From contig NC_061129.1 of assembly GCF_905220365.1 (NCBI RefSeq), positions 1,860,803-1,924,802 of the forward strand: a stretch of 64,000 nucleotides of DNA, in the 5' to 3' direction. Below the pieces are notes generated by a model that made no database searches, had not been told where the DNA came from, and saw only the letters and a list, made by a program, of their open reading frames with translations. Of the stretch, positions 23,470 through 35,400 are shown piece by piece. Every line of letters starts with the position of its first letter. Positions within the stretch are counted from its first letter, which is position 1. The DNA is from Vanessa cardui. Its lineage: Eukaryota > Arthropoda > Insecta > Lepidoptera > Nymphalidae. A program made the translations under genes and the position numbers.

Positions 23470-26400
23470 CTGGAAACAGTTTAAGAACTACAGATAAGAT
23501 ATATTAACTTTTACTCATATTCCCTTGGAGTTATGGATAGATAATTTTATTTAATATTTTAAAATCTTTAAAGTGTATCCTAAGAACGGTCATTTCAGAA
23601 GATATCTTGTAAAATATATACTTTTTACATGACATAGATTCTATATTTCAGTAAAGGTGATGATTTTTAAGATAATTGAAGAGAATTATGGAACAAGAGA
23701 ACACAGTGATACACGGGTATACTGTGTCTTTACTCTCGAAACCTGTGGAGCATGAACAGTCAAGGAGTTCATGCGTAGGACTTAAGGAAGTCTGGCGCGT
23801 GGTGAGGGTGTGTTAATAATGCCAATTAATAAACTTCGAGTTACTACTGAGCAGTGACTATATTGAGTACTAAAACTCGAGTTATAAACGGTCAAAATTA
23901 TCGACGAAAACTCAATAACTTTATTCGTTTCATATATATTGCAGTCCTTTTTTTTCTCGCTGGAAAAACGCATTACGCGATTCCCCCATGTGATGGAAAG
24001 TGGGGGGGGGGGGTGTGGGACTCCCCGGAGCCGTGAACGCCGAGTGCGCCCAAGCACACCGGGTTTAACCACTAAAAAACCAGCGGTACCCTCTCCGTCT
24101 TTCGGCGGGCGCCACGGGATCGCTTACGCATGCTACCGTGACGCCCTGACGGTCGGCCCGCCTATACGGGCCTCCAACAGCTAGGGGGGATTCCCAGGGT
24201 ACTGGGATCCCCAAATTATTTAGAGTCTAGATAAGGAGGAATAATAAATAATCTTGGATTAATAACGTACTGAAGATCTGTGTCATAAAATATAATAATG
24301 GAAGTGTTTTATTAGCATTTAATTGTTAAAAATCGTATGATTTTCTAGTGAACAATACAAACCTTGTTATTAGCCATGCCAATGAACCCGTTCCCGACTG
24401 TCCCGTTCGGCAATGTTCCGTTATGCACTGACCCGTTCCGAGCGACTCCGTTCGCGATTCCCGCCCCGATCCGAGACACGGTATTCGCGAATTGTTGTAT
24501 CGTCGTTCCATCTGATAAGAAATTTTTGATCATTATGACTATATTTTTATTTTATTTTGGTCACCTTGGCAAATGGGTCACCATAGACTGTAAGCACACA
24601 GCTCGGAAACCTAACCTTAGATGTTATGTCCCTTTTGCTTTCAAATTGGCTCAAGAATACGCATTACTAAAAATATAGCCGTTTAAAGTTTTTGCTTATG
24701 TTACTGTATTCGCGTTATAAGAAAGTTGCCAAAGACGTTGGAGGAAGTCGTTGTTAGGTATTTTTTTATTATCAATAATTGTGGGCTTAAAATTAAATTT
24801 TAAACGCATCAGCAGTAAGTAATTATTAAATTAAATTATTACAAGCAATGTAACATCGCATTATTGCACGCACATCTATTTGAACCATTTATTTGATTAG
24901 GGTGAGAGAGCTGGTGGTAGACCAAAAATATTAGTAACAGGAACCACCATATATTTCGAACTAATTCTAAAAATGTAAAACATCGTACGTACCAGGGACG
25001 CTACCATTCTGCGGTAGGTGTGTCTGCGGGTTGGCGTTCTGTGGTATCGATGCGATGGCCTCAGCCTTTTCCATCTCCTCCTCCAAAACCCTCGTGAATT
25101 CAAGCTGTACGTCCGATGAGTCTGTATCACCATCCACCTGGTAGTTTTGTTCATTAATAATCTATTGTAGATGAGCTTAAAGAAAACTCAATTGCATAAA
25201 AATTAACAGCTCTTTATTGGACGTGCATACTCTACAATGACTTGACGAAAATGGCCTATTAGTAATAATTAGTGGTGCATCGCTTGATTATTATGTACGT
25301 ATCGTTTAGAACGGTAATATGTGGTCGCACGCGTATACAATAGGTGGTAGGTTGAGTAGGTTGCTATGCTATTTATGTCAGGCGCTAACAACAACAACAA
25401 TAACAACAGCCTGTAAATTCCCACTGCTGGGCTAAAGGCCTCCACTCCCTTAGAGGAGAAGGTTTGAAACATATTCCACCACGCTGTTCCAATGCGGGTT
25501 GGTGGAATACACATGTGGCAGAATTTCTATGAAATTTGTCACATGCAGGTTTCCTCACGATGTTTTCCTTCACCGCAGACCACGAGATGAATTATAAAAA
25601 CAAATTAAGCACATGAATCAACGGTGCTTGCCTGGGTTTGAACCCGCAATTATCGGTTCTATCCACTAGGCTAATCGACTCTTCAGGCGCTAACAAATTA
25701 ATATCAAATCGTTTACTCATACTCATTTATCAATGACCTTGAAATGTCTGTTATCATTTTTGTCACTTACGATTACTAGTCGATGCTGTTGGTCCAGATT
25801 CTTCAACATCGGCAAGCTCTGTTCCCTGAACACTTCGAGACGTCTCCTGAAGGCGGCCACTGAGTCGTCCCGTCGACCCCGACCCAGTTGGAGTTTCGAG
25901 CAATCCAAGAGCACCATACGGGGCGACACTTTGAACTGAAACAATGTTCATTGAAACTGTAAGCATACAGTAATGTCTTGAAAACAGTTGTACAGTAATA
26001 TAAGGCAAGAGGCACTTGCCTGTGTGCGAATTAGTGTGTGTGCTTGTGTGTTTGAATCGACTTTGAATAAAATAAAAAAAAACGTACGAAGTCATGCGTA
26101 AAAACATAATCAAATATGCTTTGCAAAACATTTAATTAGTATGAGAACTGAAAACAAAAAGCAAAGGTTGAAAATCTTTATTGAACAGAGGACTACGCTT
26201 ATTGTTTGTTCTTGTCAAGAGAGACAGTCTACCACCGGTTTGGTAAGAGACATCTCAGATATTTTTCATAAACATCATATTATCAAGTATACGTTGAGAA
26301 GCGACCGGCTGTTTTAAAACATTGAGCCTCAGGGTATTTTTCACAAAAAACTCTATACCGTAACATAAATGTCGTATTGATAACCGCTGCTCTGCGGAAT

Positions 26401-29400
26401 ACATATAGATAGGACATATGCTGTAGAATAACGTTAGCGATGACCACATTACTGACAATGAATAAAAAATATTCCTTTTGTGATTTGGTACTGTAGTTAC
26501 AAAAAGATACATGAATTATGATTAATGTCGCCACAATTTTTTCTGCTATTTTTTATACTTATTGCCTAATTTCTCCAAAAATTTAATATTCGTGTGATTT
26601 CTTTTTCTTTAATTTTCACTTGTAATAGCTTCAGTTTTTTGTTAACTGTGAATTAATGTTTTCTTGCTCGATGTGTACACAAATATTAGGGTGTAACTAA
26701 TCTTCGTACTTTGTAATTTATTATTTAGATATTTATCAGTTATTACCTGTCTTGTGTGCCATATGTAACAAATAAATAAAAAAAATAAATAAACAAATAG
26801 TAACTAAAGATATTAAGTGTCACTAATGCTGTCTTTTCTAGCGTCACCAATGAAATTTTATGATGAAGATGTCCAAATTCCCTAAAACAAATTAATCATG
26901 ACACACAGTTTTCTTTAATAATAATTATGGTAGGATTAAATCTTATACCTCTCTCTCATAAGATTCCATCTGATCCAAGTCTCGTGGGTACCCATCTAGT
27001 ACGATCCCGTGACCGCTGCGTGCGGCGTCACTGACCGCCGCCGTCACCATTTTGTTGATCAATTCTCGTGGGACCAATTCCCCTGCACTGACGGCCGTGC
27101 GAGCGATGGCGCCGTCCGAAGCTGGCCCGCCACCAGCGTCGGCCAAGGCACGGAGACGTTGCCCCAAGCTGATGGAGAGACACAGATGATCTTTGTTGGT
27201 TTTATATTGTATATTAATTTCATTTCATCCTGGCCACTTAAATTTCAATTAATGAATGAATCTAAATGATAGAGACTCATGGGATGTACATTACAATTCA
27301 CAAGGGTGATGATGGAGGATATGGAGATGTCTGTTGTCTGTTGTCTGTCGCACCAAAATCAGCTATTTTAATAAATTGGATCATATCATTTACAAGATTT
27401 CAAGATATATTTTACCTCACAATACTTATATTTTGGATAATGATATCTAAATTAATATTTCAGTAAAATAACTATCGAGCTTAGCGATCTATCCATCTAA
27501 ATAATTTTAATATTTCATAGCATTGTGAACTAACTAAAATTACTTTTATATAATAGTATTATCAATGGGTGTTAAGACGTATTCACCTGAAATGCGTCCA
27601 GCCGTTCCGTTGAGCCACAGCGCGTTCGCACAATGTAGCTTTGTTACTGCCGGGACCACCCACCACCCACAGTGTTGGTGGCGTTGTTTTAACGCCGTGA
27701 ACCCTTATCACCTCGGCCTGTGATTTATATATAATTGATAAGATAAAGAAAAAAATAACAAGCTATTTTATTATAGGAAAAATAAGAAATTATTGTATGT
27801 GATTGTTTAAAACAGAATTATAAAAATACCTTAGGACTAAGAACTCTTTCGACATTGCCATTTACTGGAAAAACTTTAGGCACAGAAGCGATGGGTAACT
27901 GAGCGACCGGTGGCATCACGGGCACCGGAGCGGCTGGCACTACTGGCACATGTGTCACTGGCACTGATTCGTCTTCGATGTCTACGTCTTGGGCTTTTAG
28001 TGGGTCATCTTCGTGAATTCTCGCCGGCGCTGGCTCAACGCCGACAATTTCCCCTGGTATTGCTGGAAATAGATGTTTCAAAGATATAATGACAAGTTGA
28101 CTTAAAAAACTCTCCACCTCGATTTATTGGTAATTATTCTTCCAGGTTTGGTAGGCAACTATGACCTTAGTAGATTTGTCACTACGTCAGATTATCTTGA
28201 TAATATTATATATGCGAAAATTTGGTTGGGTGGATGGATGTTTGTAAGCCAAACACGACAGAATATAGGTTATATAGTCTGGAACAGCACATCTCTCATC
28301 TCATGCATCTGCATGATACTGCTGCAGATGCATATATTCTGGTCAATTTTTGACCAGAATATATGTATCTGCATACTCCCCTCTACAACAACGGTGGAAT
28401 CCCGGGGCGAAGCTACGAATATATATAATACTACAGTTTTTTGCACTAAAATTTTTGTGCAACATACCTCGAGCGCCAACACCGACTCCATTCATGCCCT
28501 GCTCTTCCACCGCACCCAGAATCTGCAGGACTGCAGCTCGAAAATCCTTGTAAACCTCTTCAGGATTTCTTTCGCCATTAACCTGTAACATTTATCATTT
28601 TAGCATGGATTCTTATAACGTCGCTTAATATAATTCATCCTAGCTGTAATTTGGCTAAAAATGGCACAATTATTATAACTAGCAGCCACTAACAGGTTAA
28701 TTAGTAACGTTAACAATTAATCAATCAATTAATGTAGCTACTCAATTCATCACCAAAACTTTTCACAATCCAACGAAATATTATACGTTTGATGGTGACG
28801 ATTAATGAATTTATAATTCGTCCGCGTGTGAGGGTAAGCAGAATAGATGAGCAGGTGATAGAGATAAAACAGTACCCTATCTGCTTTTCCGTGATTGAGT
28901 AACCAACATCCATTGAACTTTCGCATTTATAGGATTACCAGCGACCCGCCCTGACTTCGCACTCGTGCAATACTTATAATAATATACAGAATGTCATTAT
29001 ATACAAAGTTCATAGTTATTTGGCATTAATTTAAATAGCATAATGTAAGGGCCATAATAATCTATATGAAATGCATAATGTTTTTAAGATTCTTTATTGG
29101 ATAAGGATTAATGGTGTATTGCTCAAAATCGCTTAGAAAACAAGCCATTATTTATGGTTATATCTAAGAGATATATTCGTACCATCGCAAACTTTTTTGT
29201 AGACCTTTATAAGGTGTATAATACAGTAGTATATAATTTCAGTCTATCTTGTATGGTTCAACCAGCGTTAACACAAATGCATGCTCAAAAAACGTGTTTA
29301 TCTTCGACATAAATAAAGTATAAAACTATCAGAGTTTCTCTACTATTGTGCATATATTTTACATATAAACCTTTCCTTTTAATCACTATCAATTTAAAAA

Positions 29401-32400
29401 AAACCGCATAAATGTTACAGATCTAAGCATATACAGGGACAGATAGAGCGGTAAGCAACTTTGTTTTATACTATGCATCGATAAGAAATTTTCGAAGAGT
29501 AATTAGTGAATTAATCAGAAGAACTCATACTGTTTCAATGATTGAAATACCAATAATTTATATTTCGTTCCATTTTCCAATTCACGGGACAGAAAAACGT
29601 TTTCTTCGTAATAACAAAAGTCGTAGAAACGGTGTCAGTGTAATTAATGATTGCACGTATTTTTTTTGTCGAACTTTTGTGGTGAATCTACGTGATATTT
29701 ATGAGTTTTTTATTCTATTATTATTTGAACATTTAAAGATATAATATTAATTCTGATTGAAGAGGGTGTTTTGATTATAAATTAGTGAAACGTAAAAAAA
29801 TACGTATTCTTATGAGTATTTGAGGTTTATATATTACTTGTTGGCTAACCTGACTGTGTGGATTAAATTTATACAAAGATTCCCGTTCAATTTCAAATTA
29901 AAGTTCAATGAGTTATACAATAAATCAATATTTCAAATTTTACCAGCAATTTTGTCTGTTCCTTGAAGGTTAGTCGGACCTAATGATTTTATGAGTATTA
30001 TTGCTTTGATCAAGAGATGGCGCTGACTGTCTTTTAAAGACGCTATCGTTTGACTTTTTAATACATACATGCCGAAATGTATACAACAATTAATGTTTAT
30101 TTAAATTAAAAATATAGTCTCCACTTTTGAGTGTTAATTAAGGTAGTTGACGGACGCGACTCAGCTTACGTTTTAGGGATTAGGCGTTAGGTATTATGAG
30201 TAAAAAAATAGCATGTGCTCTACCTTGAGGTTCTAGTTAGCAAAATAGAATTCGGTCGTTGCGTCAGAAGATTCCCCCTACACACAAAATTAATACTAAT
30301 ACACTTTAAGTACACCAACATTTATGATCATTAATTCGATTACTGCATTTACTGGCGAGAATTTGCGTCGTCTCTCGCAAAATTCGCGTATATTCAAAAG
30401 AGTTGGACTTTATCGATGACAAATTTCTTTAATTTTGTTTACGTTTTTCATAGAATTTGATAAAATGAATCAGGTTGGATTTAAATGATTAGATTGAATA
30501 TATTTGCATGCAAAAATAAAAATACAAACATATGTATCGAAAAATCGTACTTCGAATTTTTACTCCAGCAGTATTATTGGCCTAGTTCTCTGAGCAATAC
30601 AAACTAATAAATTTGCCTTTGTTGACCGGACAACGTATAAAAGGCGGCCGAATCGGCTGGAAATTCGATCGGTACGATCTTACCTCTTTGCCGATGCCAA
30701 CGCACCTCAACTATATCTTTATAAATACAGTTAGCTGGATAAATAACATATAAATAAGATTTTGTAAATCTCTCTGGAAGTTTTACATGTTATTTAATTT
30801 ACTTTAACTAACAAGACTTTGTTTTTTCAAAGAAAGAGTAACTACTGAGTTTATTGCCGGTTCTTCTCGGTAGAATCTACATTCCAAACCGGTGATAGCT
30901 TCACTTAATATAAATTGTTAAATGACGCTTCAAAAGTTGTAAATGCTTGATTTGATAAATGTAATAAATTAATTATTCTTTAATGAAAATTTTCCGTACA
31001 TCTTTTATTCCACAACAAAACTGAATATCTTAATTAAATTTAACATTGAGGTAACCCAGTATCCGTGGTATCTGACACAGGCATATTAAATGACCGGAAA
31101 TAAATAAATAATCGGCATGGACGAAGTTGCGTGGAAGTTCTGGTTGATGACAACTATGAATGAATAACGCATAAATCGAAAATTAATAACAGTGAAGTCA
31201 TAGCCTGTAAATGTCACAGCTGGCTTAAAGGGGTCATGAGGAGAAGGCTTGGACCTTGTTGTTGGGTTCTTAGATCTATATATATATACCAGTCTATTTG
31301 ATTGTAGCTTAGGATATACAACAACAACAACAACAGCCTGTAAATTCCCACTGCTGAGCTAAAGGCCTCCTCTCCCTTTGAGGAGAAGGTTTGGAACATA
31401 TTCCACCACGCTGTTCCAATGCGGGTTGGTGGAATGCACATGTGGCAGAATTTCTATGAAATTTGTCACACGCAGGTTTCCTTACGATGTTTTCCTTCAC
31501 AGCTGAGCACGAGATGAATTATATTAAGCACATGAAACAGCGGTGCTTGCCTGGGTTTGAACCCGCAATCATCGGTTAAGATGCACGGGTTCTAACCACT
31601 AGGCCATCTCGACTCAGCCTAGGATGTGCAACACAGAAATATTATACTAATAACTACAGGCAAAATGGATATAAGAGCATCGTTTGAAAAACTGGTGACG
31701 CTTTGCTGATGTAAAAGGAAGTTAGTATTCCCTACAGCATCATAGGAAAGAGACTACCTACCACCAGGTTATACATTTGCCAATCTGCCAACGCTTAAAA
31801 ATTAAAAGAAAAACAATAAGTAACAGACAAAGCCCCGTTCCGGTACACGTATAGCATTACACATACTTTCTCCTTGATGAAATGATAAAGTTTTCATTAG
31901 AACTTCTAGTGTAGGTCTCTGGCCGCGCCTACCGCCACGTGTAAAGAAACAAACTCATTTATTACTGAACTAAACACGATATTAGTCGCTGTTATTAAAT
32001 TTTCAATGTCGTTAACATCGGACACCTGCATAGTCGCACGTCTCGGAAAAACTTGCTGGTTTTTTTGTAACTTTTTATTGCTAAATTTATATTTACTAAA
32101 ACAAAAGAAATAAACCAAAAATATACATAAAACTTGTACCAGCAAATTCAACTTGCTTTGGAGAAGGTTGTATGTATGTAATATTATTATAATATATCTA
32201 AGATTTGATGCATATAGCATTACATACTTTGTATATCATGTTTGCTTCCCAAATAAATAAATATTCGCATCTTCGCTGAGCTGTCGGTTTAGACTATTTA
32301 GACTTACAAGCGTCTTACTAATCTTATTTAAGACAATTTGCAATGTTATTCTGGTATGAATTGATGTTTGTAACATATTTTCTTTCGAATACAAACCTAA

Positions 32401-35400
32401 GACTAAAAAGGAAATCTTCAAAGACTCATTTTCTAACGCGAGAAAAATATTAACCGCCTGTCCGATATCACTTTTGGCAAAGATGTCTTCTCCATTGATG
32501 AAGAATTTACAGCTATTGCTATATTCCATATTTCTAAAAATATTACAATGAAGTAGCACGGTATTAAACCTTGAGTAATATGACATTGACCTGAACGATG
32601 TATGTTCATGGGTGGACTCAACAAACTTATTATATATTACAAAAAACTAGTGAACCGACATAACAGAACAAATTGGCAGATATTTTTAAATTTGCCGAGT
32701 CATAAATACAAATCATTTGTAATAGACACATTAATAAAAAAATAAATTACTAAACACAAAAAGAGATTTGAGCTAATACTTGTTGACTTTATACATTTAA
32801 CTAACATAACTTTGTATTTTAAATGTTAAAACAGAGTTTCTAACTGGTTCTTGATAGAATCTATAGTCAGAACCGGTGATAGGTTCATATAATATAATTT
32901 ATAAAATTACTTGTATTTTCATTCATTTCATTCTTGATATAAGTAAAGAGCCTAACTGAATAAAGTATATTCTTTTTCTTAATTCATTTTTATTTAAATT
33001 CAAATTTCATTAGCAAAAGTAAAGCAACGCAGGTAAAAGAGTGATTAGTATTGCACAATTGTCACTTTTGTAAATAATTTTGTACTTTCTTTAATATCCA
33101 AATATAATGACCAAAATGGTATAAGTTGAAAATTATTAAACAATATATAAATTTCAATGGGAGAGTTATGCCATGATTGCATTGTGCTAGATGTAGACAA
33201 CTATAAAAATGTTTACAGAGTAAATAAATAGCTGAAAATTCTATGAAAACATTCCAGTATTTAATGAATATATTTAGTTGTAAATATCATGACTGTAAAA
33301 AGCATTTTAAACGAACCTCGCTTTAACATAATTGTGCTACTCATAAGTTGGTCATATTAAAAAACAAACTATTGAATACTTTTAACGTGAACGCATCGAT
33401 TTTACTGAATCATCGAGCGTTGTGTACATATTTTATTCTACGAATGAAACTTTATCGACATACGATCTCACAAGTCATTTTATTATCAAACTAATTTTCG
33501 ACCCTCGTTTCAGACGGCCACACTTCATATAGCTTAAACATTCTCATCATATTACACACTAGCGGCCCGTCCCGGCTTCGCACGGGTGCAATGGTAATCC
33601 TAAATATACTACAGAATGCCATTATACACAATGTTCATAACTTTTATGATATTCGATAACACAGACCGCTATGTCCCTGAGTTTTAAATCTATAATATTT
33701 TTTAAAATATTCATTTAAATGACTTACTGAAAAGCATATTCGTCTATATTGAATGCACATTTTACAATAGCTTAATTTTTTTTTATGACGTAGGTGGTAA
33801 TCGAGCAGGAGGCTCACCTGATGGAAAGTGACTACCACCGCCCATGGACTGCAACACGAGGGGGCTTGCAGGTGCGTTGCCGGCCTTTAATGCTGTATTG
33901 CTTGCAATCGCTTTGAAATTAAGCCTTTATTTCTCGTAAAAAGTAAAGGATAAAATATGGTGGGTCATCCCTAAGATAGATATGTATATACCAAGACGCC
34001 CTCACCGCTCAGAGGGTACCGTACGGTGTCGTGGACTGCGGCGACACTTCTCGCGGGCGATCCGCCCTGGGAGCTCCAGGCGGAGGTGCTCGCGGAAGTG
34101 TACCGGTTCCGGGTCGAGGCGAGGGACCGCGGCGACCGTCCGGGGTCGGCGGAGGTCGGGCGGATCAGGGCTTTAGCCCAGCAAGCCCTGATCGCCCGAT
34201 GGCAGGAGGATCTGGGGTCTCCCTCGGCGGGCCTAGCGACAGTGGAGGCGATCCGTCCCCACTTGAGTCGCTGGGTCGAGAGGAAGCACGGCACACTGTC
34301 GTACAGAATGACGCAGGTACTTACCGGACACGGATGCTTCGGTAAGTACCTGCACGGGATAGCGCGGCGGGAGGAGTCACCCTCCTGCCACGAATGTGGT
34401 GCGCCAGTGGACACGGCGTACCACACCCTGTACGAGTGTGCTGCGTGGGGGCCCCAGAGGCTCGCTGTCGAGCGTAATCAACGCCATGCTCGGTAGCGAG
34501 ATGTGCTGGTCGGAGATGCGCTCCTTCTGCGAAAGTGTCATGTCGCAGAAGGAAGCAGCGGAGCGGGAGCGGGAAAAGAATGCCGCCGCTGACTCGCTCC
34601 GCAGAAGACGACCGGGGAGAAGGAAAAGGCGCTACGCGCACCTTCTCCCTCCGCCTCAATAGGCGCCGTAGGGACCAGGGGGGGTCCCAGTACCCTGGGA
34701 ATCCCCCCTAGCTGTTGGAGGCCCGTATAGACGGGCCGACCGTCAGGGCGTCACGGTAGCATGCGTAAGCGATCCCGTGGCGTCCGCCGAAAGACGGAGA
34801 GGGTACCGCTGGTTTTTTAGTGGGTAAACCCGGTGTGCTTGGGCGCACTCGGCGTTCAGGGCTCCGGGGAGTCCCACACACCCCCCCACTTTCCATCACG
34901 TGGGGGAAGCGCGTAAAGCGTTTTTCCAGCGAGAAAAAAAAAAAAAGATATGTATATACCAACCCAGATTTTTTGTAGACTCTTTTAAGGGGTACCATAC
35001 TGTAAGTACATTAGCGTTTTTAATGTAATTGTGTTTATTTACGACATCAAATTAGATAACTCTAAAATTATCAGTGTGTCTAAAGTATATTACACAAAAA
35101 CTATGTATTATACATAAAAACCTTCCTCTCGAATCACTCTATCTATTAAAAAGACACAGACAGCGGTAAGCGACTTACTTTCATACTATGTACTTAATGA
35201 TATTAATATATCATATTAATGTTGAGTGAGTATTTACACACACATATTGAGTGTGTATTAAATAATCCACTGTTTATATAGTTGGTACTACTTACTTGTT
35301 TTTTATGTTCGATCGAATTAATATCAATTGTTTTGCAAATCAACAAACAGTTATAATTGTGTCCTATTGTTCTTGTTGACATCGGATATATAATTTAGTT

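Larger units (their letters stand above)
33562..35210 (+). repeat. Older dispersed repeat split by a LINE insertion
   Basis: The left part starts at GGCCCGTCCCGGCTTCGCAC. Beyond the LINE (after 34962) the sequence continues with TTTTTTGTAGACTC and ends near ACAGACAGCGGTAAGCGACT, as in the 28.9-29.5 kb copy. A second short repeat (33790-33960, GGAGGCTCACCTGATGG) also lies within it. Confidence 0.6.

Noticed and set aside
23782..24184. Three overlapping GC-rich frames
   Set aside because: They lie in the 3' UTR of the inverted LINE copy; no protein motif.
27009..27269. Plus-strand frame of 86 codons
   Set aside because: Antisense shadow of the GC-rich domain 2 exon.
28127..28588. 153-codon plus-strand frame
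   Set aside because: It crosses a palindrome and an antisense exon of the kinase and has no recognisable motif.
34026..34496. Long open frame of 156 codons as a host gene
   Set aside because: It is the C-terminal end of a LINE ORF2 within exact TSD boundaries, with a downstream frameshift.
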